Both the position numbers and the translations under genes were made by a program. A stretch of 31,922 bases of DNA from JAAYCT01 sp964499575 (lineage in GTDB: Bacteria > Bacillota > Clostridia > Saccharofermentanales > Saccharofermentanaceae), in the NCBI GenBank assembly GCA_964499575.1, contig CAZCLK010000019.1, forward strand, positions 1 to 31,922, in the 5' to 3' direction. Numbering within the stretch: the first letter of the stretch is position 1; each line of letters opens with the position of its first letter. The notes beneath the pieces were generated by a model, which was not told the origin of the DNA, searched no databases, and saw only the letters and a list, made by a program, of their open reading frames with translations. Shown in pieces: positions 15,527-23,610 of this stretch.

Positions 15527-17257
15527 ATGACAAGAAACACTCTGATTCGTTGGATTTCAATCGTGTCGGCATTATCGATTCTCTTGTCCGTAATGTTGAC
15601 GTCTGCCTCGTGCAACAAGAATCCGAAGTCGACCATTCAAATGATCATACCGACGACGGTGGCTCCGACCACCGTCGAAACGACGATCCCGACACCGACC
15701 GCCACCCCTTCGCCGACGCCGATCCCGGAATACCGGGTCGGAATCATCAAGGAAGTCGATGAGACATTGGTCTATGTGTACGCGGAGAGAAATAACACCA
15801 GTCGAGTCGTCGGAGCCGCGATCGAGGGGATCGACTTCTGGGTTAAGGAAGAGGGCTCGGTGTGGAGCAGGATTCTGTTCGGCGAAGAAGAAGAAGGGTA
15901 CATCGAGACAAGATTTCTGGACGTTACGACCTCGACAATCCGGCCGGAGATTCATGACGCGTATTTTTATATGCCCGCAAAGGAAGAGATGGGCGAAATC
16001 CACACCAAGTTTGCCGGCAAACTGAAGGTTGTACCTTCCACCTACACCGTAATCGAAAAACTCCCGGAGAGCGATGCGCCCGGCGCTCCGTTGGTCGACA
16101 CGGAAGTCACCAAGACCCGGATCGATCTCTATACGCTATCCGGTTCTCTTTTGGCTTCCGATACGACCTTATACTTGAAAAACGCGGTGATTAAAACAAC
16201 GCCACTACCTACACCGTCGACGACTCCGGCGCCTTCAGTCGCACCGACCACGACGCCGTCCGAAACAACGGCACCTTCCGAAACAACAGCACCTTCCGAA
16301 ACAACGACGTCCGAAACGACCGTCGCCCAGACCGGTTCCCTGTCCGTCCCGGGTCTGCCCGCGGGGCCGTCTGCGGTCCTTCTGTCGTCCAAGAAAGTGT
16401 TTTTTGAGGCGACGGAAACCACCGCGCCGACGCCGACCCCGGAGTCGGTCGAGATTGTCGTCAGCAACGGGGCAATCAGTTCGGTCAAAGGAGTGACCCT
16501 GGACGAGGACGTCGAGTTCACGATCGGTGAGGACAAAGGTCATGTAATCACCGAAAGCGGCGAAGTCATATGCTATGAGGGGTTGTTTTTCGAGGAAGCC
16601 GAAGTAAGCATCACGAACGGTAAGTTTGATACGCCCGACGCGCAGATCACCATCGACACCGGGTACTTATTGGAACCGAAGCTTCAGAAGGACAATCTGG
16701 TGGATGTAAGGCGCTTTTCCGATGAGATTTATATCGATATGCTCCTGGCTAAGGATGAAAATATCGCCGGCGGGAACGTCTACGGTCAGGAGATTTGTCT
16801 TCTTCAGCGCGGCACGCTCGATAAGCTTCTGGAGGCTCAGGAGATGTTTGAGGAGGACGGTTATTCGATCATCATATACGACGCGTACCGCCCGTATACG
16901 GTAACGTGCATCATGTACGACATCCACAAGAACGGCACATATGTATCGGGAAAACGCTTCGGATCCATCCATAATCAAGGGTCTGCGATTGACATGTCGC
17001 TCGTCGATAACGCAACCGGAGAACCGATCGAAATGCCCTCACCGATCCATACGCTTGACTCCCGGTCGAACCGCACGAATCCCAACATGACGGAAACCGC
17101 GCGAAAGAACATGAATTACATGGCTGAAATAATGGTCCGTTGCGGATTCAACTTTATCTCCAGTGAATGGTGGCACTTTACGGATGTGGAATCCAACGCA
17201 TATCTATTGACCGATCACGTACTGTCCGAGCAGGTCAAGATCATATACGCCCCGTAA
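15527..17257 (+). CDS. lipoprotein with SH3-like domain and VanX-type D-Ala-D-Ala dipeptidase domain
   Basis: A secreted, membrane-anchored peptidase of 576 residues. From the ATG at 15527 (AAGGAT seven bases ahead) there is a lipoprotein signal ending TSASC (Cys about residue 29), a Thr/Pro-rich linker, an SH3-like domain (YRVGIIKEVDETLVYVYAER to YIETRFLDV, about 65-130), a second Ser/Thr/Pro linker with SETTAP repeats (about 220-270), and a C-terminal metallopeptidase domain. The last has the VanX/DdpX signature: YDAYRP, SIHNQGSAIDMSL (zinc His482 and Asp489) and SEWWHFTD (Glu547, His550). VanX cleaves D-alanyl-D-alanine; here, outside the membrane and fused to a wall-binding type domain, a role on peptidoglycan stems or dipeptides is inference. 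An open frame upstream to 15392 was rejected as it would bury the lipoprotein signal. It ends exactly where the convergent algJ-like gene ends. Confidence 0.9.
   Translation: MTRNTLIRWISIVSALSILLSVMLTSASCNKNPKSTIQMIIPTTVAPTTVETTIPTPTATPSPTPIPEYRVGIIKEVDETLVYVYAERNNTSRVVGAAIEGIDFWVKEEGSVWSRILFGEEEEGYIETRFLDVTTSTIRPEIHDAYFYMPAKEEMGEIHTKFAGKLKVVPSTYTVIEKLPESDAPGAPLVDTEVTKTRIDLYTLSGSLLASDTTLYLKNAVIKTTPLPTPSTTPAPSVAPTTTPSETTAPSETTAPSETTTSETTVAQTGSLSVPGLPAGPSAVLLSSKKVFFEATETTAPTPTPESVEIVVSNGAISSVKGVTLDEDVEFTIGEDKGHVITESGEVICYEGLFFEEAEVSITNGKFDTPDAQITIDTGYLLEPKLQKDNLVDVRRFSDEIYIDMLLAKDENIAGGNVYGQEICLLQRGTLDKLLEAQEMFEEDGYSIIIYDAYRPYTVTCIMYDIHKNGTYVSGKRFGSIHNQGSAIDMSLVDNATGEPIEMPSPIHTLDSRSNRTNPNMTETARKNMNYMAEIMVRCGFNFISSEWWHFTDVESNAYLLTDHVLSEQVKIIYAP
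16259..16321 (+). repeat. 18-bp in-gene tandem repeat coding for Ser-Glu-Thr-Thr-Ala-Pro
   Basis: TCCGAAACAACGGCACCT occurs at 16259 and again with one change at 16277, followed by shortened copies at 16295 and 16310. It encodes a flexible linker in the VanX-like lipoprotein and is a likely site of length variation. Confidence 0.9.
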
Positions 17258-18739
17258 TTAAGGTCTTTGAATCGAAAGATACGGCGCGATGACCGTGCCG
17301 GTTTCTCCCCGGACGATGATGGATATTTCGCAGTTGCCGGCGGGAAGACCGGACGGATTCAGGCGTGCCGAGAAGGCGACGTTTTCATTGACCGTGATTT
17401 CAGCCTTATCCTCTTCTTGTGCCTGATCAAGCATTTCCGGCTCAAGGATCGGGAAGGTGACGTATGTGTCGGAGCATCCGGCGCTCTCAATCCGGATAAA
17501 TATCTCATAATACCCTTCCGGATCATACGTCGCGGGAACAGCTGTTCCGTAAATGCGTAAAGTACCGTCCGTTTGTTCTTCGGTCCGGACATTTAAATCG
17601 ATAAAATCCGGCCGCACATCCCCGATTTCCGGAACCGTATACGAATCAATGATCGGCGCGGAATCCAGGATGTTGATGATATTCCTCTCGACAATCTCGA
17701 AAACGACCACGTCCGTATCCGCATTCAACAGACGGTAATCGTAGGGGATGGCGCGCGAGTACGTCGCCCGGGCAAACGCGTCGGAAAAAAACGGAATCAG
17801 CGCGTTGGCAAACGAATCGCGGAACATCAGAAGTCCGCCCTGACCGTTTTCGCAGGAAGTCTCGATCAGGAGATCCTCCATGGTACGGATCGTACGCGCC
17901 GAGGAATAGTTCTGAGGCAGGTCGTAAAAAAACTGGGTGTCCTTCATCCGCGCCGCCGGATAAAGCATCTGGCTCAAATCCCCGTTAATGATCTCGCGCT
18001 TTTCAACGGACCGGTCGCTATAGTCCGGCAAAAAAAGTTCAGGCATCCGGGCCGTGATCTCGCTTGTGATCGACTGATACGCCAAAAGCGCGCCTTTGTC
18101 GGTCCAGTGCGAGTCCAGTCTAAGGTAGAGCGCCTGCTCCGGATTCTCCCCGAGCGCTTGGGTGCGAAGCATAGAGCGCAGATCCAATGATACAATATCG
18201 GAAGATCCCAGCCGATCGTATAATTTATCGTAGTTATTCTTGTTTCCGGTCGGATGATAATACGACGGCATATGTTCGGGATAGATCGAAGCCTTATTGG
18301 GGGCAACGGTGAAGAGAAACCCGACGCCTCTTTCAGCTAAAGCCCTGTTTTGGATCTCCAGCGTCCGGACAATGCGGTCGAGCTCGTTATCGGAAAGTGT
18401 ATCCATCGCCAGAAAATCCTGCAGAGTCGGAGTAAAATACAGCCACCCGTCCCGACCGACAATAACCTGATCGGAAACCGACTCGCCGAAAAGTTTCTCG
18501 CGCAATATCGCGTCGGCCGTTACCAATTGCGGCTTAAAGGCATAGTGATCCGAAAGGAACGCCTCCGCGTCCTCCGGAAACGATTCGTTAAAGCCTTTTT
18601 CATTGAACAGTACCGGCAACCCGGCCAACGCGCGCTTTTCGACATTGATATTTTTATACCCGAAAAGAAGCCCAAGGAGGGGAACCGAACACAGGCCGAT
18701 GAACAGGATGACAAAAGCGAAATTCAATATCTTCTTCAT
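17258..18739 (-). CDS. AlgJ/AlgX-like SGNH acetyltransferase-associated protein
   Basis: Proteins of this family work outside the membrane beside an MBOAT acyltransferase and pass acetyl groups to an exported polysaccharide. The 493-residue protein has an N-terminal membrane anchor (about 8-27), the family start NVEKRALAGLP then DHYAFKPQLV and GRDGWLYFT (about 95-103), the catalytic Asp-His motif LDSHWTDKGA (Asp209, His211) and the serine motif LMFRDSFANALIPF (Ser309). The C-terminal 130 residues form an additional beta-rich domain, possibly polymer binding. GGAGGGAGAAGA precedes the ATG. It follows the AlgI-like gene by 17 bases, the standard pairing. The acceptor polymer is unknown; no alginate genes are present. 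Confidence 0.88.
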   Translation of the reverse strand: MKKILNFAFVILFIGLCSVPLLGLLFGYKNINVEKRALAGLPVLFNEKGFNESFPEDAEAFLSDHYAFKPQLVTADAILREKLFGESVSDQVIVGRDGWLYFTPTLQDFLAMDTLSDNELDRIVRTLEIQNRALAERGVGFLFTVAPNKASIYPEHMPSYYHPTGNKNNYDKLYDRLGSSDIVSLDLRSMLRTQALGENPEQALYLRLDSHWTDKGALLAYQSITSEITARMPELFLPDYSDRSVEKREIINGDLSQMLYPAARMKDTQFFYDLPQNYSSARTIRTMEDLLIETSCENGQGGLLMFRDSFANALIPFFSDAFARATYSRAIPYDYRLLNADTDVVVFEIVERNIINILDSAPIIDSYTVPEIGDVRPDFIDLNVRTEEQTDGTLRIYGTAVPATYDPEGYYEIFIRIESAGCSDTYVTFPILEPEMLDQAQEEDKAEITVNENVAFSARLNPSGLPAGNCEISIIVRGETGTVIAPYLSIQRP

Positions 18740-18756
18740 TCTTCTCCCTCCTCTTC

Positions 18757-20178
18757 TCAGAATCTGAAATAGATGAACGGATTATACGCCGTGCTCGACA
18801 GCGAAAGGACGCAAAGCCCCAGAACGATCATCGCGGACACCATAGATACGACCTCCGGCAGAAGGCCCGGAACGAAGTCCTTCGAGGCGATCCACGCAAC
18901 GAGTTTCTTGGGAAGATCGGTCGCCCCGACGATGCCGATGACCAGGAACAGGATAACCGAAGGAGTCAGTGTCGCTATTAGAAACGACGCCGTTTGCGGA
19001 GTGCTGAACCAGCCGGTAAACATCTTTCCGACCATCAAAAAGCCCTGCCCGATGGTTTCCGCGCGGAAAATAACGAACGCGGTCACTGAGACCACCAGTG
19101 TATATATGTGTCCGAGTGCCTTGATCCTCCACTTTTCGGGCCGGATGATCCCGACGCGCTCCAACATGATAAAAAAGCCGTGGTAGAAACCCCAGATCAC
19201 GAAAGTCCACTGCGCTCCGTGCCAGATGCCCGTACAGAAGAAGACGATCAGAAGATTGATCGCAGTGCGCACATTCCCTTTGCGATTTCCGCCTAAGGGA
19301 ATATAAAGATAATCTTTAAACCACGTTGAGAGCGAAATATGCCATCTTCGCCAGAATTCCTTGATGCTTCCGGAGATGTACGGGTAATTGAAGTTTTCCT
19401 TAAGGTCGAATCCAAACAGTTTAGCCAAACCGATGGCCATGCACGAATAGCCGGAGAAATCAAAATAGATCTGAAGCGAATAGGATATCGCGCCGAGCCA
19501 GGCGATCGGCGCGTTCATCTCAAAGCCGGCGATCGCGAAAACCTTGTCCGCGACGGCACCCAGCGTATTGGCAATCAAAACCTTCTTCCCGAGTCCCACG
19601 GCAAAGCGCTTCAGTCCCGCCACAGTCATATCGATACTCTCGGTACGTTTCTGGATCTGCTTTTCGATATCGGAATAAAGAACGATCGGGCCCGCAATCA
19701 ACTGTGGAAAGAAGGAAATGTAAAGAAGTACATTGCCGGGATTTTTCTGAGGCTTAGTCTCACCGCGGTACACATCGAGCGTGTAGGACATCGCCTGAAA
19801 AGTGAAGAAGGATATCCCGATCGGAAGACGGATCAGCGGGATCTCGATCGCGGTGCCCAGAAGGATATTAACATTGTCGGTGAAGAAGTTTGCGTATTTG
19901 AACACAAAAAGCATCCCGATATTAAAGACAACGCACAGGATCAGCCAGAGTTTCGCGTACGAAGAGCGTTTCTCCGAAGGCCCCATCAGAAGCGCCAGCC
20001 CGTAGTTGACGGCGACGGATAGAATCATCAGGAGAACGTAGATCGGCTCGCCCCACGCGTAGAAAAGAAGACTGACCAATAGAAGGAAAATATTTCTTGC
20101 TCTTACAGGCAGTAACTTGTTGACCAGATAAACGAACGGCAAAAAGACAAAAAGGAAGACCGGCGAACTGAATACCAT
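18757..20178 (-). CDS. MBOAT-family O-acyltransferase, AlgI-like
   Basis: An integral membrane acyltransferase that moves acetyl groups across the membrane for polymer O-acetylation. The 473 residues contain about ten or more hydrophobic segments, starting MVFSSPVFLFVFLPFVYLVN. Hallmarks are FPQLIAGPIVLYSD, YFDFSGYSCMAIGLAKLFGF, EFWRRWHISLSTWFKDYLYI with His280, and GIWHGAQWTF with His320, the histidine expected to be catalytic in AlgI, DltB and PatA. AAGGGAGC precedes the ATG. It lies between a small lipoprotein (25 bases upstream) and the AlgJ-like gene (17 bases downstream), forming a three-gene operon. DltA, DltC and DltD partners are absent, so the AlgI/AlgJ type system is preferred to D-alanylation. 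Confidence 0.93.
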   Translation of the reverse strand: MVFSSPVFLFVFLPFVYLVNKLLPVRARNIFLLLVSLLFYAWGEPIYVLLMILSVAVNYGLALLMGPSEKRSSYAKLWLILCVVFNIGMLFVFKYANFFTDNVNILLGTAIEIPLIRLPIGISFFTFQAMSYTLDVYRGETKPQKNPGNVLLYISFFPQLIAGPIVLYSDIEKQIQKRTESIDMTVAGLKRFAVGLGKKVLIANTLGAVADKVFAIAGFEMNAPIAWLGAISYSLQIYFDFSGYSCMAIGLAKLFGFDLKENFNYPYISGSIKEFWRRWHISLSTWFKDYLYIPLGGNRKGNVRTAINLLIVFFCTGIWHGAQWTFVIWGFYHGFFIMLERVGIIRPEKWRIKALGHIYTLVVSVTAFVIFRAETIGQGFLMVGKMFTGWFSTPQTASFLIATLTPSVILFLVIGIVGATDLPKKLVAWIASKDFVPGLLPEVVSMVSAMIVLGLCVLSLSSTAYNPFIYFRF

Positions 20179-20203
20179 CTATAGCTCCCTTTCTCTTCCC
20201 TTA

Positions 20204-20770
20204 TTACCACATATTCCGGGCGGAATAATAACTGATGTAGGTGACAACGCCCTCATCGATCCCGAAGATCAACCTCGGACTCTTTTCCGGATCCTCCGCG
20301 GGATCCAGATAAGTGAGGACGACATCGTCAAATTCGCCGGCTCCATAAGCGGCGACAACCGAGTCATAGGAATCGCCGACGGAGACACCGCGTGCGGTCA
20401 TATACGCGGTATCCGTGACGATGATCTCATCGATCTGATCCTGTCCGTCGATCGGATAGGTAAAGATATCAAACGCCGGATAGGTGAACCGCTTATCCTC
20501 TCCGGTAAACATACAGCTGGGCGCGGCAGTCACTGAATATCCTTCTCCAAGCACCTCCAGAAGCGGCTGTACGTCGGATAGCAGTGTAACGTCCTTCCCG
20601 CCGTAGGAGAACACGAGATCTTTTTTCGAAAACGCGCCGGTGAGAAACGTCGTCTCCGTTGGCGGAGCTTCGGTGGTTACCGGCGTCGTAGCCGTCGCAT
20701 TTCCGGCGCACGCACAGGTCAGAAGGACACATAGGACAGACAGGAAGACTAATTTTGTGATCTTTTTCAT
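20204..20770 (-). CDS. small lipoprotein of unknown function in the acetylation operon
   Basis: A 188-residue secreted lipoprotein that I do not recognise. The signal is MKKITKLVFLSVLCVLLTCAC with the modified Cys at about residue 20 or 22, followed by a Thr/Pro/Glu linker and a compact domain. The domain includes GVSVGDSYDSVVAAYG, a pattern seen in other Firmicutes lipoproteins where a beta-turn precedes a helix, and a preceding IDEIIVTDTAYMT strand. GGAGGCAAT precedes the ATG at 20770. It sits 25 bases upstream of the AlgI-like gene and 68 bases downstream of an L,D-transpeptidase, so a part in polymer acetylation at the cell surface is likely but inferred from position only. Confidence 0.8.
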   Translation of the reverse strand: MKKITKLVFLSVLCVLLTCACAGNATATTPVTTEAPPTETTFLTGAFSKKDLVFSYGGKDVTLLSDVQPLLEVLGEGYSVTAAPSCMFTGEDKRFTYPAFDIFTYPIDGQDQIDEIIVTDTAYMTARGVSVGDSYDSVVAAYGAGEFDDVVLTYLDPAEDPEKSPRLIFGIDEGVVTYISYYSARNMW

Positions 20771-20838
20771 ATTGCCTCCGTCATTTACTTAAGGTTTCGG
20801 CTCCGGACCGCTTTCGCGGACCGATCGCCGGTAAATTG

Positions 20839-22122
20839 CTAAGGACCGGGCGGGAGCGTTTCTGTTGGAGTCGGGGTAGTCTCCGGTGGGGCTGTCGTTT
20901 CCGCTGAAGTCGGCTCCGGTATCGATGTCGGGGTCGTTTCCGGCGGAATCGTAGGTTCCGGCGGCGGTATCGGGGTCGGATCCGGCGTCGGCGTTGGCGT
21001 CGCGGCGGGTTTGTTCGGGTCCGTCGGGTCCCACGTCGGGTAGTTCGGGTCGATCTCCGGCTTCCCGGGGTACGAGACCAGGTCGCTCGCGCTTACGATC
21101 TCGACGACTGTCCCTCCCGAACAGTTATAATACACAAAACGTGCGCCCGCAACGGTTGTTCGGACACAACCGCCGGTTACATTCGGAGAACCGATACCAT
21201 TATAGTAAGACGCGTTCAAATTATCAAAGCTTTTGCTGTAATAGAGCGGAGCGTGGAAATATTTGCCGGAACTGTATCGGGACGTGTACGGCGAATACTG
21301 ACTGCCCCATGAGTGCCACTCTTCTTTTGCACCGATTGCGAAAGTCCCAACCGGTGTCTTACTTCCTCCGAGCGCTGCCGGATACGTCACGATTCTGGTT
21401 GTATACTCACCGTTCGCGTCGATCTCGAACACAGAAAATGCGCAATCGGTCTTGTCTACAATAATCTTATACTTGTTCGGCGGTTTCGGTGTCGGGCTCG
21501 GCGTCGGAACCCTGGTCGGCTTCGGAGTCGCATTGGCCTTCGGTGCCCGGGTCGGTGTCGGGGTCGGCGTCGGGGTGATCGGAATGTACCGGTATGCCCG
21601 CAGCAACACGTCGTCACCGGTGCCCTTCAGCGCGTCATCCGAAAACGCCAGAATCAAAAGTCCGGCCGCATTCTCATCCGCCAGTTCCCACCGATACATC
21701 GAGCCCACGAAAATCTGCACCGGCCGATACTGTGTCCCGTCATCCGAGGTGCAAAGAATATAATAATCCGCTCCGATTACAAGCGACCACTCCATGCCAA
21801 AACCGGTCTCACTCTCGGTCACGGTCAATCCGGACGTTGTGTTTCTAATGTCGTTAATATCGTAGGCCAAAGCCACTTCATCGAATCCGGGAATAAACAC
21901 GGGAATGCTTGTCGGTGCCGGAGTCGGGGTCGCCGTCGGAGCAACCGTCGGAAGCGCGTCCATGACGACTGCAAAAGCGGCGTTCCCGGCGTTCTGGACC
22001 ATCCGGTCCTGTGACGGATGCGAAATCGCCCGGGTGTCGCCCGATAGCGAAGCAAAAACCAACGTCATCACAAACAATAGTGTAACAACGATCGCGGTAA
22101 CAAAGAAATTCGTCTTCCTCAT
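20839..22122 (-). CDS. L,D-transpeptidase (YkuD domain), copy 1
   Basis: These enzymes make 3-3 cross-links in peptidoglycan or attach proteins to it. The 427-residue protein has an N-terminal membrane anchor (MRKTNFFVTAIVVTLLFVMT), a domain at about 70-190 with DYYILCTSDDGTQYRPVQIF, a PTPTPTPT linker, and the YkuD domain (KYKIIVDKTDCAFSVFEID to VVEIVSASD, about 215-355). The active-site segment is NVTGGCVRTTVAGARFVYY with Cys319; the upstream His is in KYFHAPLYY. The motif is GGCVR rather than the usual HGCIR. After the catalytic domain comes a Thr/Pro-rich tail of about 70 residues. It has its own promoter and a close paralogue next door (22239-23402). Confidence 0.9.
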   Translation of the reverse strand: MRKTNFFVTAIVVTLLFVMTLVFASLSGDTRAISHPSQDRMVQNAGNAAFAVVMDALPTVAPTATPTPAPTSIPVFIPGFDEVALAYDINDIRNTTSGLTVTESETGFGMEWSLVIGADYYILCTSDDGTQYRPVQIFVGSMYRWELADENAAGLLILAFSDDALKGTGDDVLLRAYRYIPITPTPTPTPTRAPKANATPKPTRVPTPSPTPKPPNKYKIIVDKTDCAFSVFEIDANGEYTTRIVTYPAALGGSKTPVGTFAIGAKEEWHSWGSQYSPYTSRYSSGKYFHAPLYYSKSFDNLNASYYNGIGSPNVTGGCVRTTVAGARFVYYNCSGGTVVEIVSASDLVSYPGKPEIDPNYPTWDPTDPNKPAATPTPTPDPTPIPPPEPTIPPETTPTSIPEPTSAETTAPPETTPTPTETLPPGP

Positions 22123-22185
22123 AGATGCCTTTTCCTAAAGTAAATCGGAGAACAAATTGTCAACGTACCCCCACTGTCTCCGTTC

Positions 22186-22215
22186 ATCCTACACGAAAAG
22201 CGGAGCATCGGTCAA
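22186..22215 (-). promoter_or_regulatory. promoter of L,D-transpeptidase copy 1
   Basis: Minus strand: TTGACC (22210-22215), 18-base spacer ending TTTTCGTG, TAGGAT (22186-22191). The same elements in the same spacing precede copy 2, which argues that this is the real promoter. Confidence 0.65.
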
Positions 22216-22238
22216 TGCCCGTTCCCTTGCGTATCCGG

Positions 22239-23402
22239 TCACGACGAGGGCGTCGGCATCGGGGTCGGCGACGGCGTCGGCTTCTGCGGGTCCGTCGGAT
22301 CCCACGTCGGAAAGTCCTTATCGATCTCCGGTTTCCCCGGATAATCGACCCGATCGGTACTGCTTAAAATCTCGACGACCGTTCCCGCCGGGCACGCGTA
22401 ATAAACGAATCGCGCTCCGGCGACCGTCGTACGGACACACCCTCCGGTTTTATAATTCAACCCGATGTCGTCATAGGAATACTTCATCAGGGTATCCAGG
22501 CTCTTCTTACGATAGATCGGGCCGTGAAAGAATATCCCCGAGCTGTACTGCGACGCATACGGAGAATACCGGTCGGGGGAAAATCCGGTCCAGACGCGCC
22601 ATTCAAGCTTGGTCCCGATCGAAAACTGCCGTTTTTCCGTCGTCAGCGGGGTCTTACTGCCGCCGAGCGCGGCGGGATACGTCGCCACCTTGACCGTATA
22701 CTCTCCGGCCTCGTCCATTTCAAAAACACAAAAAGCGCAATCCTCTTTATCGACGATGATCTTATATTTACTCGGCGGCGTCGGAGTCGGAGTCGGTGTC
22801 GGTGTGACCGTCGCATTGGGATCTCTGGTCGGCTCGGGCGTCGGTGTTGATACCGGTTTGAGCAATACGGAGCGGTACGCCTTCAACATAGAGTCTTCGT
22901 CCGTCCCCTCCTGCCCGTTGTCCCGGTATGCCAGGACCATAAATCCCGCCGTGTCTTTCTCCATGTATTCCCATTGATAAACGGACGGCGAGAGAATCTG
23001 AAAAGGAATGTACTCGGCACCGTTTTCGGAAGTGCAAAGGATATAGTAATCGGCGCCGGCATCGAGCATCCAATCGATGACGTAACCGTTCCCGGTTTCC
23101 GTCAGGTTAAACCCTTCGAGCGTCGTACGCATCGTATCGATCCAGTAGTGTTTCTGTAGGTCGTCAAACTCGGGTACGTAGACCGGGACGGCAGTCGGAG
23201 CCGGCGAAGGGGTAGCCGTCGGAGTCGCGGACAAAACAGAAGTCTCCGCGACGGTCGTACCGGCTTGCTCCGTCGCCTGTTGTGATGCGGTCTGAGGCTC
23301 GACACGTCTGCCCGCCTCTCCGGTCAGTGATGCCAAAAACAGAGTCATCACAAACAAAGCGGTGACGACGAGCGCGGAGATAAAAAAATTCGTCTTCCTC
23401 AT
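22239..23402 (-). CDS. L,D-transpeptidase (YkuD domain), copy 2
   Basis: A 387-residue paralogue of the enzyme at 20839-22122, sharing the start MRKTNFF and the same order: membrane anchor, a domain with DYYILCTSENGAEYIPFQIL, a Thr/Pro linker, and the YkuD domain (KYKIIVDKEDCAFCVFEMD). Its active-site segment is KTGGCVRTTVAGARFVYYAC with Cys322, and the His is in GIFFHGPIYR. Compared with copy 1 it has a longer loop (TTEKRQFSIGTKLEWRVWTG) before the His and a much shorter Pro-rich tail. It has its own promoter, so the two copies may be expressed separately or additively. Whether either one forms cross-links or anchors a polymer cannot be told here. Confidence 0.9.
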   Translation of the reverse strand: MRKTNFFISALVVTALFVMTLFLASLTGEAGRRVEPQTASQQATEQAGTTVAETSVLSATPTATPSPAPTAVPVYVPEFDDLQKHYWIDTMRTTLEGFNLTETGNGYVIDWMLDAGADYYILCTSENGAEYIPFQILSPSVYQWEYMEKDTAGFMVLAYRDNGQEGTDEDSMLKAYRSVLLKPVSTPTPEPTRDPNATVTPTPTPTPTPPSKYKIIVDKEDCAFCVFEMDEAGEYTVKVATYPAALGGSKTPLTTEKRQFSIGTKLEWRVWTGFSPDRYSPYASQYSSGIFFHGPIYRKKSLDTLMKYSYDDIGLNYKTGGCVRTTVAGARFVYYACPAGTVVEILSSTDRVDYPGKPEIDKDFPTWDPTDPQKPTPSPTPMPTPSS

Positions 23403-23462
23403 GATGCCTTCCCGAAAGCGAGACCGAGAATAGCCGGGTGATATACGCCCACTTTCTGCTAC

Positions 23463-23492
23463 ATCCTACACGAAAAAGGATTCGTCGGTCAA
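23463..23492 (-). promoter_or_regulatory. promoter of L,D-transpeptidase copy 2
   Basis: Minus strand: TTGACC (23487-23492), 18-base spacer ending TTTTTCGTG, TAGGAT (23463-23468). Nearly the same sequence stands before copy 1. Confidence 0.65.
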
Positions 23493-23549
23493 TGCTTTCG
23501 GACCTGACGAATCGTTACACTGTGATCCGTAATTCGAATGCAATATTCG

Positions 23550-23579
23550 TTCTCAAATTATTTTGCGTTCGGGTATAAT
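23550..23579 (+). promoter_or_regulatory. promoter of the radical SAM gene
   Basis: TTCTCA (23550-23555), 18-base spacer, perfect TATAAT (23574-23579), about 32 bases before the chosen ATG at 23611. Confidence 0.6.
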
Positions 23580-23610
23580 AAATCTATCTTCTCCGCCGAG
23601 GTATCGCTTC

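Noticed and set aside
18757..20178. DltB of a teichoic acid D-alanylation system
   Set aside because: dltA, dltC and dltD are missing and the partner is of AlgJ/AlgX type, so an O-acetylation role fits better.
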